Of a stretch of DNA of 64,000 nt, positions 9,755 through 17,813 are shown one piece after another. The stretch comes from Candidatus Nitrotoga sp. SPKER. GTDB taxonomy: Bacteria; Pseudomonadota; Gammaproteobacteria; Burkholderiales; Gallionellaceae. Every line of letters starts with the position of its first letter. Position 1 is the stretch's first letter. A program made the translations under genes and the position numbers. The notes under the pieces were generated by a model that had not been told where the DNA came from, ran no database searches, and saw nothing but the letters and a program-made list of their open reading frames with translations. The stretch covers positions 1 to 64,000 of the forward strand of contig QFXG01000025.1 of NCBI GenBank assembly GCA_003402285.1, given 5' to 3'.

Positions 9755-10363
9755 ATGAGTAAAGATCGTTTACATCGGCGTGACTTGATGCGTGAACAGC
9801 TCGCACATCAAGCCGCGCGTCTAATGGCCGAAGGGGGCATTACCGATTACGCCTTTGCCAAACGCAAGGCCGCCAAACAATTGGGCGCAGAAGATACCCA
9901 ACACCTGCCCAGCAATGATGAAGTTGAAATGGCGTTGCGTAGCTTCCGTGCCCTCTATCAGAGTGAAAGCCATCCCCTTGTGTTGCATCAATTACGCCAG
10001 CAGGCACTCGCCGTTATGCAATTATTGGAGCCATTTCACCCCTTCCTCACCGGCTCGGTATTGAAGGGCACGGCAGGCGAACAATCCGACATTAACCTTT
10101 TGGTTTACTCCGATGACGAAAAGGCGATGATGATGTTCCTGCTCAAGCATAACTTGCCCTTTGAAGGCGGTGAATGGTCCATACATCTAATGGGCAGGCA
10201 ACAAACGGTGCCCAGCTTTACGCTGAAAACCGAAACCGGTGTACCAGTGAATATTGCGGTACTGCCTGAGAATGCAAGGCACAGTGGTAGCCGGAAGCTT
10301 GGAAAACAAGCGGATACAGCGGCGGTAAAGCGGTTGCTAAATGAAAGTGTGGATAACGAATAA
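9755..10363 (+). CDS. Nucleotidyltransferase-like protein of unknown role
   Basis: The 202-residue cytoplasmic protein starts 6 bp after mrcA and is probably co-transcribed. A helical, charged N-terminal half (residues 1-85) is followed by a segment LTGSVLKGTAGEQSDINLLV. This resembles the GS-x(n)-G-x-x-SDIDL signature of the Pol-beta nucleotidyltransferase superfamily, with Asp-to-Asn at one metal position (SDINL). Homologues next to PBP1A genes are usually annotated as hypothetical. The second metal ligand and the substrate are not obvious, so activity is uncertain. Confidence 0.6.
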   Translation: MSKDRLHRRDLMREQLAHQAARLMAEGGITDYAFAKRKAAKQLGAEDTQHLPSNDEVEMALRSFRALYQSESHPLVLHQLRQQALAVMQLLEPFHPFLTGSVLKGTAGEQSDINLLVYSDDEKAMMMFLLKHNLPFEGGEWSIHLMGRQQTVPSFTLKTETGVPVNIAVLPENARHSGSRKLGKQADTAAVKRLLNESVDNE

Positions 10364-10419
10364 ACAGTTTGCAGAGCCCGCAATGACAATGCTGTTTTAC
10401 TTCAAATTTGAATTGCTCC

Positions 10420-11640
10420 TCAATTCAACATCGGCTCCCCGCCTTTCGGAAATAGCACCCATAGCCGTCCCTGTTGTTTCATCTTGCCCGCCTGCACTCC
10501 CGCAGATTCGCCAAAACCCCAGAAAAAATCCGCGCGCACTGCGCCCTTGATAGCACCGCCCGTATCTTGCGCCAACATCAAGCGGTTGAGTGGCGCGCTA
10601 TCATTAGGATAGGTCGTAGCAAGAAAAACGGGCGCGCCTAATGGAATGGTACGCGGATCTACGGCAATACTGTATTCATTGGTCAGTGGCACACCCAACG
10701 CACCTAACGGCGCGGACAGGCTATCCGGCAATTCGCGTAAAAATACGTAGCTGGGATTCTGCCCCAGTAATTTGCTAAGTTTATCTGGATTTTTTTCTGC
10801 CCAACCCTTAATGCCCTGCATGGAGGCTTCTTCGAGCTTAAGCTCACCCATTTCAACCAGCTTTTTGCCGATGGATATATACGGATGGCCATTTTGGTCA
10901 GCATATCCAACTTTCACCTGCTTGCCATCTGGTAATTCAATGCGCCCAGACCCTTGTATTTGCAAGAAAAATAGTTCAATTTCATTTTCCACCCAGAACA
11001 ATTCGTTCCCCATGAGTGTACCTGCCCCAACTCCAGCATCAATTTCTGCACGATTGTAGTAGGGCACAATGCGTTTGCCCTGTAAGCGGCCACGTAAACG
11101 CAGGTCTTTGAGTTGTGGATAGACTGCACTCAAATCAATCGTGAGCAAATCATTCGGCGCAGCATACAAAGGATATTGAAAGCGTGCGGTCTTGGAACGA
11201 CTACCCTGAAGCAAAGGCTCGTAATAACCAGTAATCATTCCCTGCTCGCTACCGTCCGGATTGAGCAATTGATAAGGAGTAAACCACTCTTCATAAAATG
11301 CACGCAGCGCAGCATTGTCATCAACCCCCAATTGTTCGGCCTGAACACATACCTCCTGCCAGTGCGGCTTATTTTTCAGCACACGACAGCTTTGCAAAAA
11401 TGCAGTGTGGGAAGGCGCAAGGTCGAGAGTTTGCCAATCCGGCAGCATTTCCCACTTACTCACAGTAAACAACGGAGCAGGCAACCCTGTTATGGGCGTG
11501 GGCACCACTTTGGGAGGTAGCACAACTGCTTGAGGACGGGGCACAACGGGCGGTTTGGATAACGTAGAGCAAGCGGTAAGAAATACGCTGAGCACTAAAA
11601 CCAACCATTTTTTATTTATTTCAATATTATGTTTCTTCAT
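10420..11640 (-). CDS. mltA: Membrane-bound lytic murein transglycosylase A
   Basis: MltA cleaves the glycan strand of peptidoglycan to give 1,6-anhydromuropeptides at the outer membrane. The 406-residue precursor has a lipoprotein signal with the lipobox LTAC near residue 24, then a Pro-rich linker. The MltA domain shows MITGYYEPLL, the double-psi barrel with YFD-like features, and the 3D domain near residue 330 (SIAVDPRTIPLGAPVF, MLAQDTGGAIKG) containing catalytic Asp. It is convergent with the nucleotidyltransferase-like gene. Confidence 0.95.
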   Translation of the reverse strand: MKKHNIEINKKWLVLVLSVFLTACSTLSKPPVVPRPQAVVLPPKVVPTPITGLPAPLFTVSKWEMLPDWQTLDLAPSHTAFLQSCRVLKNKPHWQEVCVQAEQLGVDDNAALRAFYEEWFTPYQLLNPDGSEQGMITGYYEPLLQGSRSKTARFQYPLYAAPNDLLTIDLSAVYPQLKDLRLRGRLQGKRIVPYYNRAEIDAGVGAGTLMGNELFWVENEIELFFLQIQGSGRIELPDGKQVKVGYADQNGHPYISIGKKLVEMGELKLEEASMQGIKGWAEKNPDKLSKLLGQNPSYVFLRELPDSLSAPLGALGVPLTNEYSIAVDPRTIPLGAPVFLATTYPNDSAPLNRLMLAQDTGGAIKGAVRADFFWGFGESAGVQAGKMKQQGRLWVLFPKGGEPMLN

Positions 11641-11865
11641 TTATGAATATTTTTATAAATCTTGTTTAGTTACCAGATTTTCTGGCAACGCCATCTTCAT
11701 TTAAGTAGCTAATTTCCGACAAATGAACGACCTGGAATTATTGCCCGTCCATAGAGAAGTTCAGTTAAATAACAAATTATCATGATACTACGCGGCGTAT
11801 AGAAGCTCCCTTCTTTCGGGCCTCCAGCTATTGGACGCCTCTATAAATTAGCGTTCCGGGGTAAG

Positions 11866-12003
11866 CTACATGCGGGTAAATCGCGCAGTGAGGAAGCTTG
11901 AAGGCGACCGAAAGAAATTTTGTAATGTTAAAACCAACCCTATTCTTAATGTGTGTAACCTCTCGCGAAATTGATCCAGTAATTTTGGAAGTTTTCTCGT
12001 GAT
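11866..12003 (-). pseudogene. N-terminal relic of an integron integrase
   Basis: Reading leftward from 12003, the frame gives ITRKLPKLLDQFRERLHTLR. This aligns with the start of the integron integrase at 26671 (MNTSPKLLDQVRDKLRVKHY). The former ATG appears as ATC. The upstream ~40 bases also align with those upstream of the other intI. The resemblance fades after about 25 codons, the frame ends at 11866, and no catalytic residue is present. It therefore cannot make an active recombinase. I infer a second, independently decayed integron platform. Confidence 0.7.
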
Positions 12004-12039
12004 GCTGTTATCCTGAAAATTAGGGTTTGCAATAATTTT

Positions 12040-12138
12040 ACCCATTATTAAAACAAGGCATTGTAATGCGGACGCCAGTTCATACACCTCGAAGGTGCCT
12101 TTTCAGGCGTTTTTTAGAATGTCTACTTTACGTTAACT
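12040..12138 (+). other. attI-like primary recombination site (left copy)
   Basis: The core GTTAACT lies at 12132-12138, preceded by AATGTCTACTTTAC. The region back to about 12045 aligns base for base, at roughly 70% identity by eye, with the reverse complement of 26534-26626. It includes the near-palindrome CACCTCGAAGGTG at 12085-12097. It lies between an intI relic on its left and a cassette-type gene on its right, as an attI should. Confidence 0.75.
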
Positions 12139-12170
12139 GCTCACACCCTGAATTAGCGAAAACTTTAATC

Positions 12171-12911
12171 ATGAAAACTAAACAATATCAACAATGGCTT
12201 GAATGTCAGAAATATCAACCTGTAACTATCCAAGCACAGATTCATAGGGTTGAAAGGGTAGAAAAGTACCTTGGTGATCTGGATTCACTTTTCGACTCTG
12301 ATCAACTTTCAAGTGTGATCGAATCATTGAGGTATACAGCGAATGATTTACGCAATGCACGTTCAAACCCTACCCCTATACCAATTGATGGTGATCTTTG
12401 CGCCAATCTCGCGTCATACCGGGATGCAGTAAAGAGATATCGTAAGTTTCTTATAGATCCCTTGTTCACGCCGCCTGAATTAAATCAGGAGTTAGATGCA
12501 AACCCTCAACTAACTGTAACTGATGAGGATGCAGGCCAAAGGATTGGCCTTGAGAGAGATATGCAGGCGGCTCTTCGTCTAAAAATCGAGCAGTTGGAGT
12601 CTGGGCTTTCTGTGATAGATGATGGCGCTGAACGTTCAGTAGACTCAGGATTTATTGATATCACTGCTCGTGATAGCTCTGGAGTTACGGTTGTCATTGA
12701 ATTGAAAACTGGTATTGCAGGGCAGCGAGCCGTTGCTCAAATACTGAGTTATATGGGCGATATCATGCTTGAACAAAATGGCGCGAAAGTACGAGGGATA
12801 TTGGTTGCGTCTGATTTTGACTCAAGAGCGAAAGCTGCAGCCAGAATGGTCCCTGATCTTATTTTGCGGAAATATAGCGTCCGCTTTTCTTTTTCAGACG
12901 GAGCAGAGTAG
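12171..12911 (+). CDS. PD-(D/E)XK nuclease-like protein (NucS/DUF91-type C-terminus), integron cassette
   Basis: The protein is 246 residues from the ATG of MKTKQYQQWLEC. The N-terminal ~110 residues are helical and unrecognised. The C-terminal half resembles the NucS/DUF91 nuclease core: GLERDMQAAL (Glu), SGFIDITARD (Asp), VVIELKTG (E-x-K) and a Gln in AVAQILSYMGD, followed by GILVASDF. This is a full PD-(D/E)XK set in order. It follows the attI-like core by 33 bp, so it reads as the first cassette of the left array. No clear Shine-Dalgarno sequence precedes the ATG. A role in DNA repair or defence against foreign DNA is plausible but unproven. Confidence 0.75.
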   Translation: MKTKQYQQWLECQKYQPVTIQAQIHRVERVEKYLGDLDSLFDSDQLSSVIESLRYTANDLRNARSNPTPIPIDGDLCANLASYRDAVKRYRKFLIDPLFTPPELNQELDANPQLTVTDEDAGQRIGLERDMQAALRLKIEQLESGLSVIDDGAERSVDSGFIDITARDSSGVTVVIELKTGIAGQRAVAQILSYMGDIMLEQNGAKVRGILVASDFDSRAKAAARMVPDLILRKYSVRFSFSDGAE

Positions 12912-12923
12912 TCTCAGAATGGC

Positions 12924-12962
12924 AGCGAACAAAGCCTTGCAACCGCAAGAGCGGCGTTAGCC
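12924..12962 (+). other. Short attC-like site after the nuclease cassette
   Basis: AGCGAAC at 12924 and GTTAGCC at 12956-12962 bracket a hairpin (AAC, GCC, TTGC pairing with GCAA, GGC, GTT) starting 13 bp after the stop codon. At 39 bp it is shorter than ordinary attC sites, so it may be degenerate. Confidence 0.45.
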
Positions 12963-12968
12963 ACCGCA

Positions 12969-13052
12969 ATGACCACCAAGCAGTTCACCATACTAATTTC
13001 GGCGCTCGGAATAGTTGACAGCAACCACCGTAGTAGCCGCTATAGCTCGTAG
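12969..13052 (+). CDS. Short truncated cassette reading frame
   Basis: Immediately after the attC-like site an ATG opens a 27-residue frame (MTTKQFTILISALGIVD...) whose first half looks like the start of a hydrophobic segment. It then runs into the repeat at 13049. It may be the remaining 5' end of a second cassette gene cut off by later rearrangement. No homologue is recognised. Confidence 0.25.
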   Translation: MTTKQFTILISALGIVDSNHRSSRYSS

Positions 13053-13083
13053 GCTGGGCTGAATGAAATGAAGCCCAACATAT
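13049..13083 (+). repeat. Imperfect palindromic repeat of the GTAGG...CCCAACA type
   Basis: GTAGGCTGGGCT at the left and AAGCCCAACA at the right form a hairpin around GAATGAAATG. The sequence resembles the dispersed 'GTAGGxTGGG...CCCAACA' palindromes found in many bacterial genomes. Only one copy was noticed in this window. Confidence 0.5.
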
Positions 13084-13095
13084 CACAGAGAGCGG

Positions 13096-13251
13096 ATGAA
13101 CGCATGCGTTACCGGCGTGCCTATGCAAGGGAAGAACACATACTTCTTCACTAATCTGGCTGAACAGTATTCTGATATATTAGTGCGGCATATGGATGAC
13201 TTACATGCGGCCATCAAAACGTTGAAAAACCGCATCTATTTGTTATTCTGA
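13096..13251 (+). CDS. Small hypothetical protein or gene fragment
   Basis: The frame encodes 51 residues. Its C-terminal part (FTNLAEQYSDILVRHMDDLHAAIKTL and onward) is amphipathic and looks protein-like. There is no clear ribosome-binding site and no recognisable family. It lies in the debris field between the left integron array and pilC and could be the tail of a truncated gene. Confidence 0.3.
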   Translation: MNACVTGVPMQGKNTYFFTNLAEQYSDILVRHMDDLHAAIKTLKNRIYLLF

Positions 13252-13726
13252 CAATAGTGGTGTTACCGAACATTTGCTTACGATATGGCACTTGCCATCG
13301 AGCGATGCGACTATCCACTGCACTGGCCGATCCTCTAGCGCCAGGTTCTCGCAGCAGCTGACAAGAGACAACCTTCGTGCCAGCCGTCAAGACCAACCAC
13401 ACACACGTCAACACTATCTGTGAACGCCTGCTTGTCCACGGCAATCCAAGATGTCTTCCTCGGTGCCGCAATGCGCCAGCGGGTGCATTTGTACTTTGGT
13501 GTACCCAAAACTAAGTAGTACTACCAAGCTGGACTTAGCCGTCACAAGCGCAGAGGATCAACCACAGATTTACAAAGCAATTAAAGCTCGACGTGAAATG
13601 ACCGATAGAAGTAAATGCACACCCTCAATGAGCCGAAGCGGTCATTTACTGATCATTCTGCACTGAGCAGCTAGATTCCATAACAGATTGCTTAACTTTG
13701 TCGCGAATAGTCATTAAGGAAACTCC
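13252..13726. other. Gene-poor stretch upstream of pilC
   Basis: No convincing gene is seen here. Short frames exist on both strands but lack family resemblance. The place normally held by pilB, directly before pilC, is occupied by this stretch and the left integron remains. The last 40 bases include a plausible ribosome-binding site (AAGGAAAC) for pilC. Confidence 0.5.
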
Positions 13727-14944
13727 ATGGCAGCGGAAACACTGAAAAAAAAAGAATTCCAATTTCGATGGGAAGGCAAAGATAAATCCGGCAAGCTGGT
13801 AAAAGGCGAAGTGCGAGCTGTCGGCGATGCCGTTGCTGCCACTCAGCTAAGACGTCAAGGTATCAATGTTACCAGCATCAAAAAAACCAGCAGTGGCGGA
13901 GGAAGAAAGATCACCCAAAAAGATCTCACCCTGTTTACACGCCAACTTGCGGTTATGATGAAATCCGGCGTACCACTACTACAATCATTCGACATTGTAG
14001 GCAAGGGGCACACTAATCCTTCTGTTGCCCGCTTGCTGAACGACATCAAAACTGATGTAGAAACCGGTAGCAGTTTGGAACAGGCATTTCGGAAATTCCC
14101 CCTGTATTTTGACGATCTGTTTTGCAATCTAATCGGCGCGGGCGAGCACGCAGGTATTTTGGACAGCTTGCTGGAACGTTTGGCGACCTATCAGGAAAAA
14201 ATACTGGCCATCAAAAGCAAAATCAAAGGGGCGTTAATGTATCCAACTGCAATTATTGCAATCGCCTTTATTATCACCGCAGTGATCATGATTTTTGTGA
14301 TTCCCGCGTTTAAACAGTTATTCTCCAGCTTTGGCGCCGATCTGCCCGCACCTACGCTCATTATGATGAGCATCTCCGATTTCTTTGTTTCTTATTGGTG
14401 GGCAATCTTCGGTATTCTGGGAGGTGGACTTTACAGCTTCTTCTACTTCTGGAAACGTAACAAAAAAATGCAGGACGCCATGGATAGAATAATGCTCAAA
14501 CTACCCATTTTTGGAAGTGTAATCCGTAAGGCCTCCATAGCACGATGGACACGTACGCTGGCAACCATGTTTGCCGCCGGAGTACCACTGGTAGAAGCGC
14601 TTAACTCGGTAGCAGGTGCTGCGGGCAACGTCGTGTATTTTGATGCGACCAGAATAATACAGCGAGAGGTTAGCCAAGGTGGCACCCTGACCGCAGCCAT
14701 GCAAGATGTAGGAGTATTTCCCAGCATGGTACTGCAAATGGTCGCAATCGGCGAAGAGGCTGGTTCACTGGATGGCATGTTAAACAAAGTGGCGGATTTT
14801 TTTGAGGCTGAAGTAGACGACGCAGTGGCGGCATTGGCCAGCCTGATGGAGCCTATCATCATGGTAGTGCTAGGTACGCTAATAGGCGGTATGGTGATAG
14901 CGATGTACCTGCCCATTTTCAAGATGGGGCAAGCTGTTGGTTAA
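13727..14944 (+). CDS. pilC: Type IV pilus inner-membrane assembly protein PilC
   Basis: The 405-residue polytopic protein has two GspF-type domains. An N-terminal segment FQFRWEGKDKSGKLVKGEV leads into domain 1 (LTLFTRQLAVMMKSGVPLLQSFDIV). A transmembrane helix follows near residues 175-200, a second near 225-245, then domain 2 (ARWTRTLATMFAAGVPLVEAL) and a C-terminal helix (about 380-400). PilC is the platform on which the PilB and PilT motors act. It is followed by pilD; pilB is missing from its usual place upstream. Confidence 0.96.
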   Translation: MAAETLKKKEFQFRWEGKDKSGKLVKGEVRAVGDAVAATQLRRQGINVTSIKKTSSGGGRKITQKDLTLFTRQLAVMMKSGVPLLQSFDIVGKGHTNPSVARLLNDIKTDVETGSSLEQAFRKFPLYFDDLFCNLIGAGEHAGILDSLLERLATYQEKILAIKSKIKGALMYPTAIIAIAFIITAVIMIFVIPAFKQLFSSFGADLPAPTLIMMSISDFFVSYWWAIFGILGGGLYSFFYFWKRNKKMQDAMDRIMLKLPIFGSVIRKASIARWTRTLATMFAAGVPLVEALNSVAGAAGNVVYFDATRIIQREVSQGGTLTAAMQDVGVFPSMVLQMVAIGEEAGSLDGMLNKVADFFEAEVDDAVAALASLMEPIIMVVLGTLIGGMVIAMYLPIFKMGQAVG

Positions 14945-15200
14945 ATCACTTTAAGATATCAAGCCGATAGGAATTCAAAAGCCTTGTTACTTTGATAATA
15001 TATTGTATCAATGGCATAAATTTGTCATTTATGCTACTTGTTTGGACGTTGTTACACGAATAGTGAATTCACATAGAATAGGATATTTTTCCGTGACTTC
15101 ACTTACCTGCACCAGGTTGAATAAATAACCTACTTCCTGCATCACTCACTTCAATTCGTGTTACTTTGGTAAAAATTGTATATTTGTATCTTGGATAGCC

Positions 15201-16073
15201 ATGACAGCACTCGTTGAGTTACTACAAACCCTTCCCTTTTTTTTCATTGCTCTGTGCGGCATTATCGGTCTATTGGTCGGCAGTTTTCTAAATGTAGTCA
15301 TTCATCGCTTACCCAAGATGATGGAGCGTGAATGGCATGCCCAATGTGCTGAACTCACCGGCAAGGAACCAGAAAATCTACCGCCTTACAACTTGATCAT
15401 GCCGCATTCCGCTTGTCCGCATTGTGGCCACAAGATAAGCGCGCTTGAAAATATCCCGGTCATCAGCTATGTGCTGTTACGCGGCAAATGCAAAGATTGC
15501 AACACACCTATCTCCGCACGGTATCCCATCGTAGAAACAGTGTCTGGGCTTCTGAGCGCCTACGTCGCATGGCATTTCGGCTTCGGTTTAACTGCCGTGG
15601 CCGCGTTATTGTTTATCTGGATGCTGCTGGCACTAACGTGTATTGACATTGATACTCAACTACTGCCCGATGACATCACATTGCCGCTTCTGTGGCTAGG
15701 TCTGTTGTTTAATTTGTCGTCCACATTTACTGACATTAATAGTGCCGTCATCGGCGCAATCGCAGGGTATCTAGCTCTATGGAGTATCTATTGGCTATTC
15801 AAGCTCGCCACTGGCAAGGAAGGCATGGGTTATGGTGACTTTAAACTACTGGCGGCTATCGGCGCTTGGCTAGGCTGGCAAATGTTACCGCTGGTTATTA
15901 TGCTCTCCTCAATAGTAGGTGCAGTGGTCGGCATTACATTGATTATCGCGGCTCGTCTTGGCCGCAACGTTCCTATTCCCTTTGGCCCGTATTTGGCAGG
16001 CGGCGGCGTGATTGCGTTATTCTGGGGACAATCCCTTACGCAGGGCTATCTGCAACTGTTCAGCGTTCAATGA
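15201..16073 (+). CDS. pilD: Prepilin peptidase/N-methyltransferase PilD
   Basis: PilD removes the leader of type IV prepilins and methylates the new N-terminal residue in the inner membrane. The 290 residues show the N-terminal GSFLNVVIHRLP motif, the zinc-binding CPHCG...CKDC pairs near residues 72-100, and the aspartyl protease motifs CIDIDTQLLPDD (about 149) and GYGDFKLLAAIGAWLG (about 213). A 256-bp gap separates it from pilC, and its stop overlaps the coaE start (ATGA). Confidence 0.96.
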   Translation: MTALVELLQTLPFFFIALCGIIGLLVGSFLNVVIHRLPKMMEREWHAQCAELTGKEPENLPPYNLIMPHSACPHCGHKISALENIPVISYVLLRGKCKDCNTPISARYPIVETVSGLLSAYVAWHFGFGLTAVAALLFIWMLLALTCIDIDTQLLPDDITLPLLWLGLLFNLSSTFTDINSAVIGAIAGYLALWSIYWLFKLATGKEGMGYGDFKLLAAIGAWLGWQMLPLVIMLSSIVGAVVGITLIIAARLGRNVPIPFGPYLAGGGVIALFWGQSLTQGYLQLFSVQ

Positions 16074-16696
16074 TATATCGCGTAGGACTAACCGGGGGTA
16101 TTGGCAGCGGCAAGAGCACGGTCGCTTCACTATTCAAAGATTGCGGTGTGTTAGTTATCGACAGCGACGTTATTTCACACCAGATAACTCAATCCGGTGG
16201 CATAGCCATCGCTGCAATCCGCACGACATTCGGAGATGACTATATTGATGCCAGCGGCGCATTGAACAGAGTGCTCATGCGTCAATTAATATTTTCTGAC
16301 CCTGCCGCCAAAGTAAATCTGGAAGCTATTCTGCACCCGCTTATCCGCACACAAATTCTGGCGCAGATTGACGATGCCACTATTAACAGTACTCTTGCAT
16401 CTTCCTATCTGTTACTGGTCATTCCACTATTATTTGAAACACTGAACTACCGCGAATTGGTGCAACGCACATTGGTAGTAGATTGCACGGAAACCACCCA
16501 AGTTGCGCGCACCATGCAGCGTAGCGGGCTGAATGAACAAACCGTGCGCACCATAATGGCAGCTCAAATCACGCGTGCCGAACGGCTGCGGCTGGCGGAT
16601 GAGATCATTCACAATGATGGCAATCTGGATACCTTACGCCAGCAAATAGCTAAATTGCATCAACACTATCTAGCCATTTCCTCAGGAATTGGTTGA
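16070..16696 (+). CDS. coaE: Dephospho-CoA kinase
   Basis: CoaE phosphorylates dephospho-CoA in the last step of coenzyme A synthesis. The start is the ATG of MIYRVGLTGGIGSGKST, whose P-loop is GGIGSGKS. IDSDVISHQ carries the substrate-binding Asp, LHPLIRTQI the family helix, and VVDCTETTQVARTMQR the lid region. Length is 208 residues. It overlaps pilD by four bases, so the longer upstream frame is not used. Confidence 0.96.
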   Translation: MIYRVGLTGGIGSGKSTVASLFKDCGVLVIDSDVISHQITQSGGIAIAAIRTTFGDDYIDASGALNRVLMRQLIFSDPAAKVNLEAILHPLIRTQILAQIDDATINSTLASSYLLLVIPLLFETLNYRELVQRTLVVDCTETTQVARTMQRSGLNEQTVRTIMAAQITRAERLRLADEIIHNDGNLDTLRQQIAKLHQHYLAISSGIG

Positions 16697-16763
16697 CGAT
16701 ATATAATGACCATAATATATTGACCTATTTTTAACGAAAACTTATCCTCATTCTATAAGCATT

Positions 16764-17519
16764 GTGATTAGCTACGATTTCCCTCTAAATGAACGTATGC
16801 GCACACTACTGCGCCTAGAGGATCTGTATGCCAAGTTGCTATGTTTTACAGAACGATCAAGCACCATTGACCATCACGCTGCTTTGAACGTATTGTTTGA
16901 AGTCCTCGAAGTTGTTAGCCGTGCCGACCTGAAATCTGATTTATTGCAAGAATTAGAACGCCAAAAACGACAACTCTCCGCTTTACACAACAATCCAGAA
17001 GTTTCAGAACTCGCACTGGATACAGTACTCGATGAAATTGAAAGCGCCAGTAGCGGCGTATTAAACATGAGTGGCAAAGTGGGTCAACACTTGCGCGAAA
17101 ACGAATGGTTAATGGGCATCAAACAGCGTGCTGGCATCCCTGGCGGAACCTGTGAATTTGACTTGCCATCCTACCATCACTGGCTCCATCAGGATGCCAT
17201 GCTGCGGCGCAATTACCTAACCACTTGGCTCACTCCCATGCTACCCATACGCGAGGGTCTTGCACTCATCCTCAAACTATTACGTGAAAGTGGAAAAGCG
17301 TACCATTACCTTGCCCAGCAAGGTAGCTTCCAGCAAATGCAATGTGGCCGCGTGGCACAAATGCTGCGCATCAGTTTGGACAAAGCACTCCCGTGCGTTC
17401 CTGAAGTCAGCGCCAACAAATACATGCTTAACATTCGCTTCATTGCTGCTGATTATGTAGCCAAAAGCGCTTTATACGATCAAGACGTGCCGTTCAACCT
17501 TACCTTCTGCTCTTTGTAA
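16764..17519 (+). CDS. zapD: Cell division protein ZapD
   Basis: ZapD cross-links FtsZ filaments at the Z-ring. The protein of 251 residues starts at a GTG and begins MISYDFPLNERMRTLLRLE, a family hallmark. An all-helical N-terminal half is followed by a beta domain with CEFDLPSYHHWL. Its place between coaE and yacG is conserved in proteobacteria. Confidence 0.95.
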   Translation: MISYDFPLNERMRTLLRLEDLYAKLLCFTERSSTIDHHAALNVLFEVLEVVSRADLKSDLLQELERQKRQLSALHNNPEVSELALDTVLDEIESASSGVLNMSGKVGQHLRENEWLMGIKQRAGIPGGTCEFDLPSYHHWLHQDAMLRRNYLTTWLTPMLPIREGLALILKLLRESGKAYHYLAQQGSFQQMQCGRVAQMLRISLDKALPCVPEVSANKYMLNIRFIAADYVAKSALYDQDVPFNLTFCSL

Positions 17520-17621
17520 TTAAGCATGTCGATAATGACTTATCCTAGCCATCTCTCAAATAAGAGAAGCGTTGAAAATAGAATGATCGTTAATCTATTT
17601 ATTTGAAAACAGAAATACGCC

Positions 17622-17813
17622 ATGATGAAGAAAACAACGATTGTCACCTGCCCACAATGTAAAAAAGAAGTGGCATGGAATAATGACAGTCCCTATCGCC
17701 CATTTTGTAGCGAGCGCTGCAAATTAATTGATTTGGGTCAGTGGGCCACGGAAAGTTATCGCATTCCACAGCCCGAAAACAACTCCGACGAAGAGCCTTC
17801 TCACCACGCCTGA
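17622..17813 (+). CDS. yacG: DNA gyrase inhibitor YacG (zinc-binding)
   Basis: This is a 63-residue protein with four zinc-ligand cysteines: CPQCKKEV near residue 11 and [14 protein letters not shown] near residue 31. YacG binds GyrB and inhibits gyrase in E. coli. It follows zapD, and its last 13 bp overlap the convergent NUDIX gene. Confidence 0.95.
   Translation: MMKKTTIVTCPQCKKEVAWNNDSPYRPFCSERCKLIDLGQWATESYRIPQPENNSDEEPSHHA

Noticed and set aside
13214..13471. 85-residue minus-strand frame upstream of pilC, considered as a transposase fragment
   Set aside because: No transposase motif could be confirmed; composition looks random.
13451..13666. 71-residue plus-strand frame before pilC
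   Set aside because: No start signal, no family resemblance, and it lies in a debris region; not enough support to call a gene.
15866..16070. Longer N-terminus for coaE
   Set aside because: The extra residues are a shifted reading of pilD; the P-loop begins right after the ATG at 16070.
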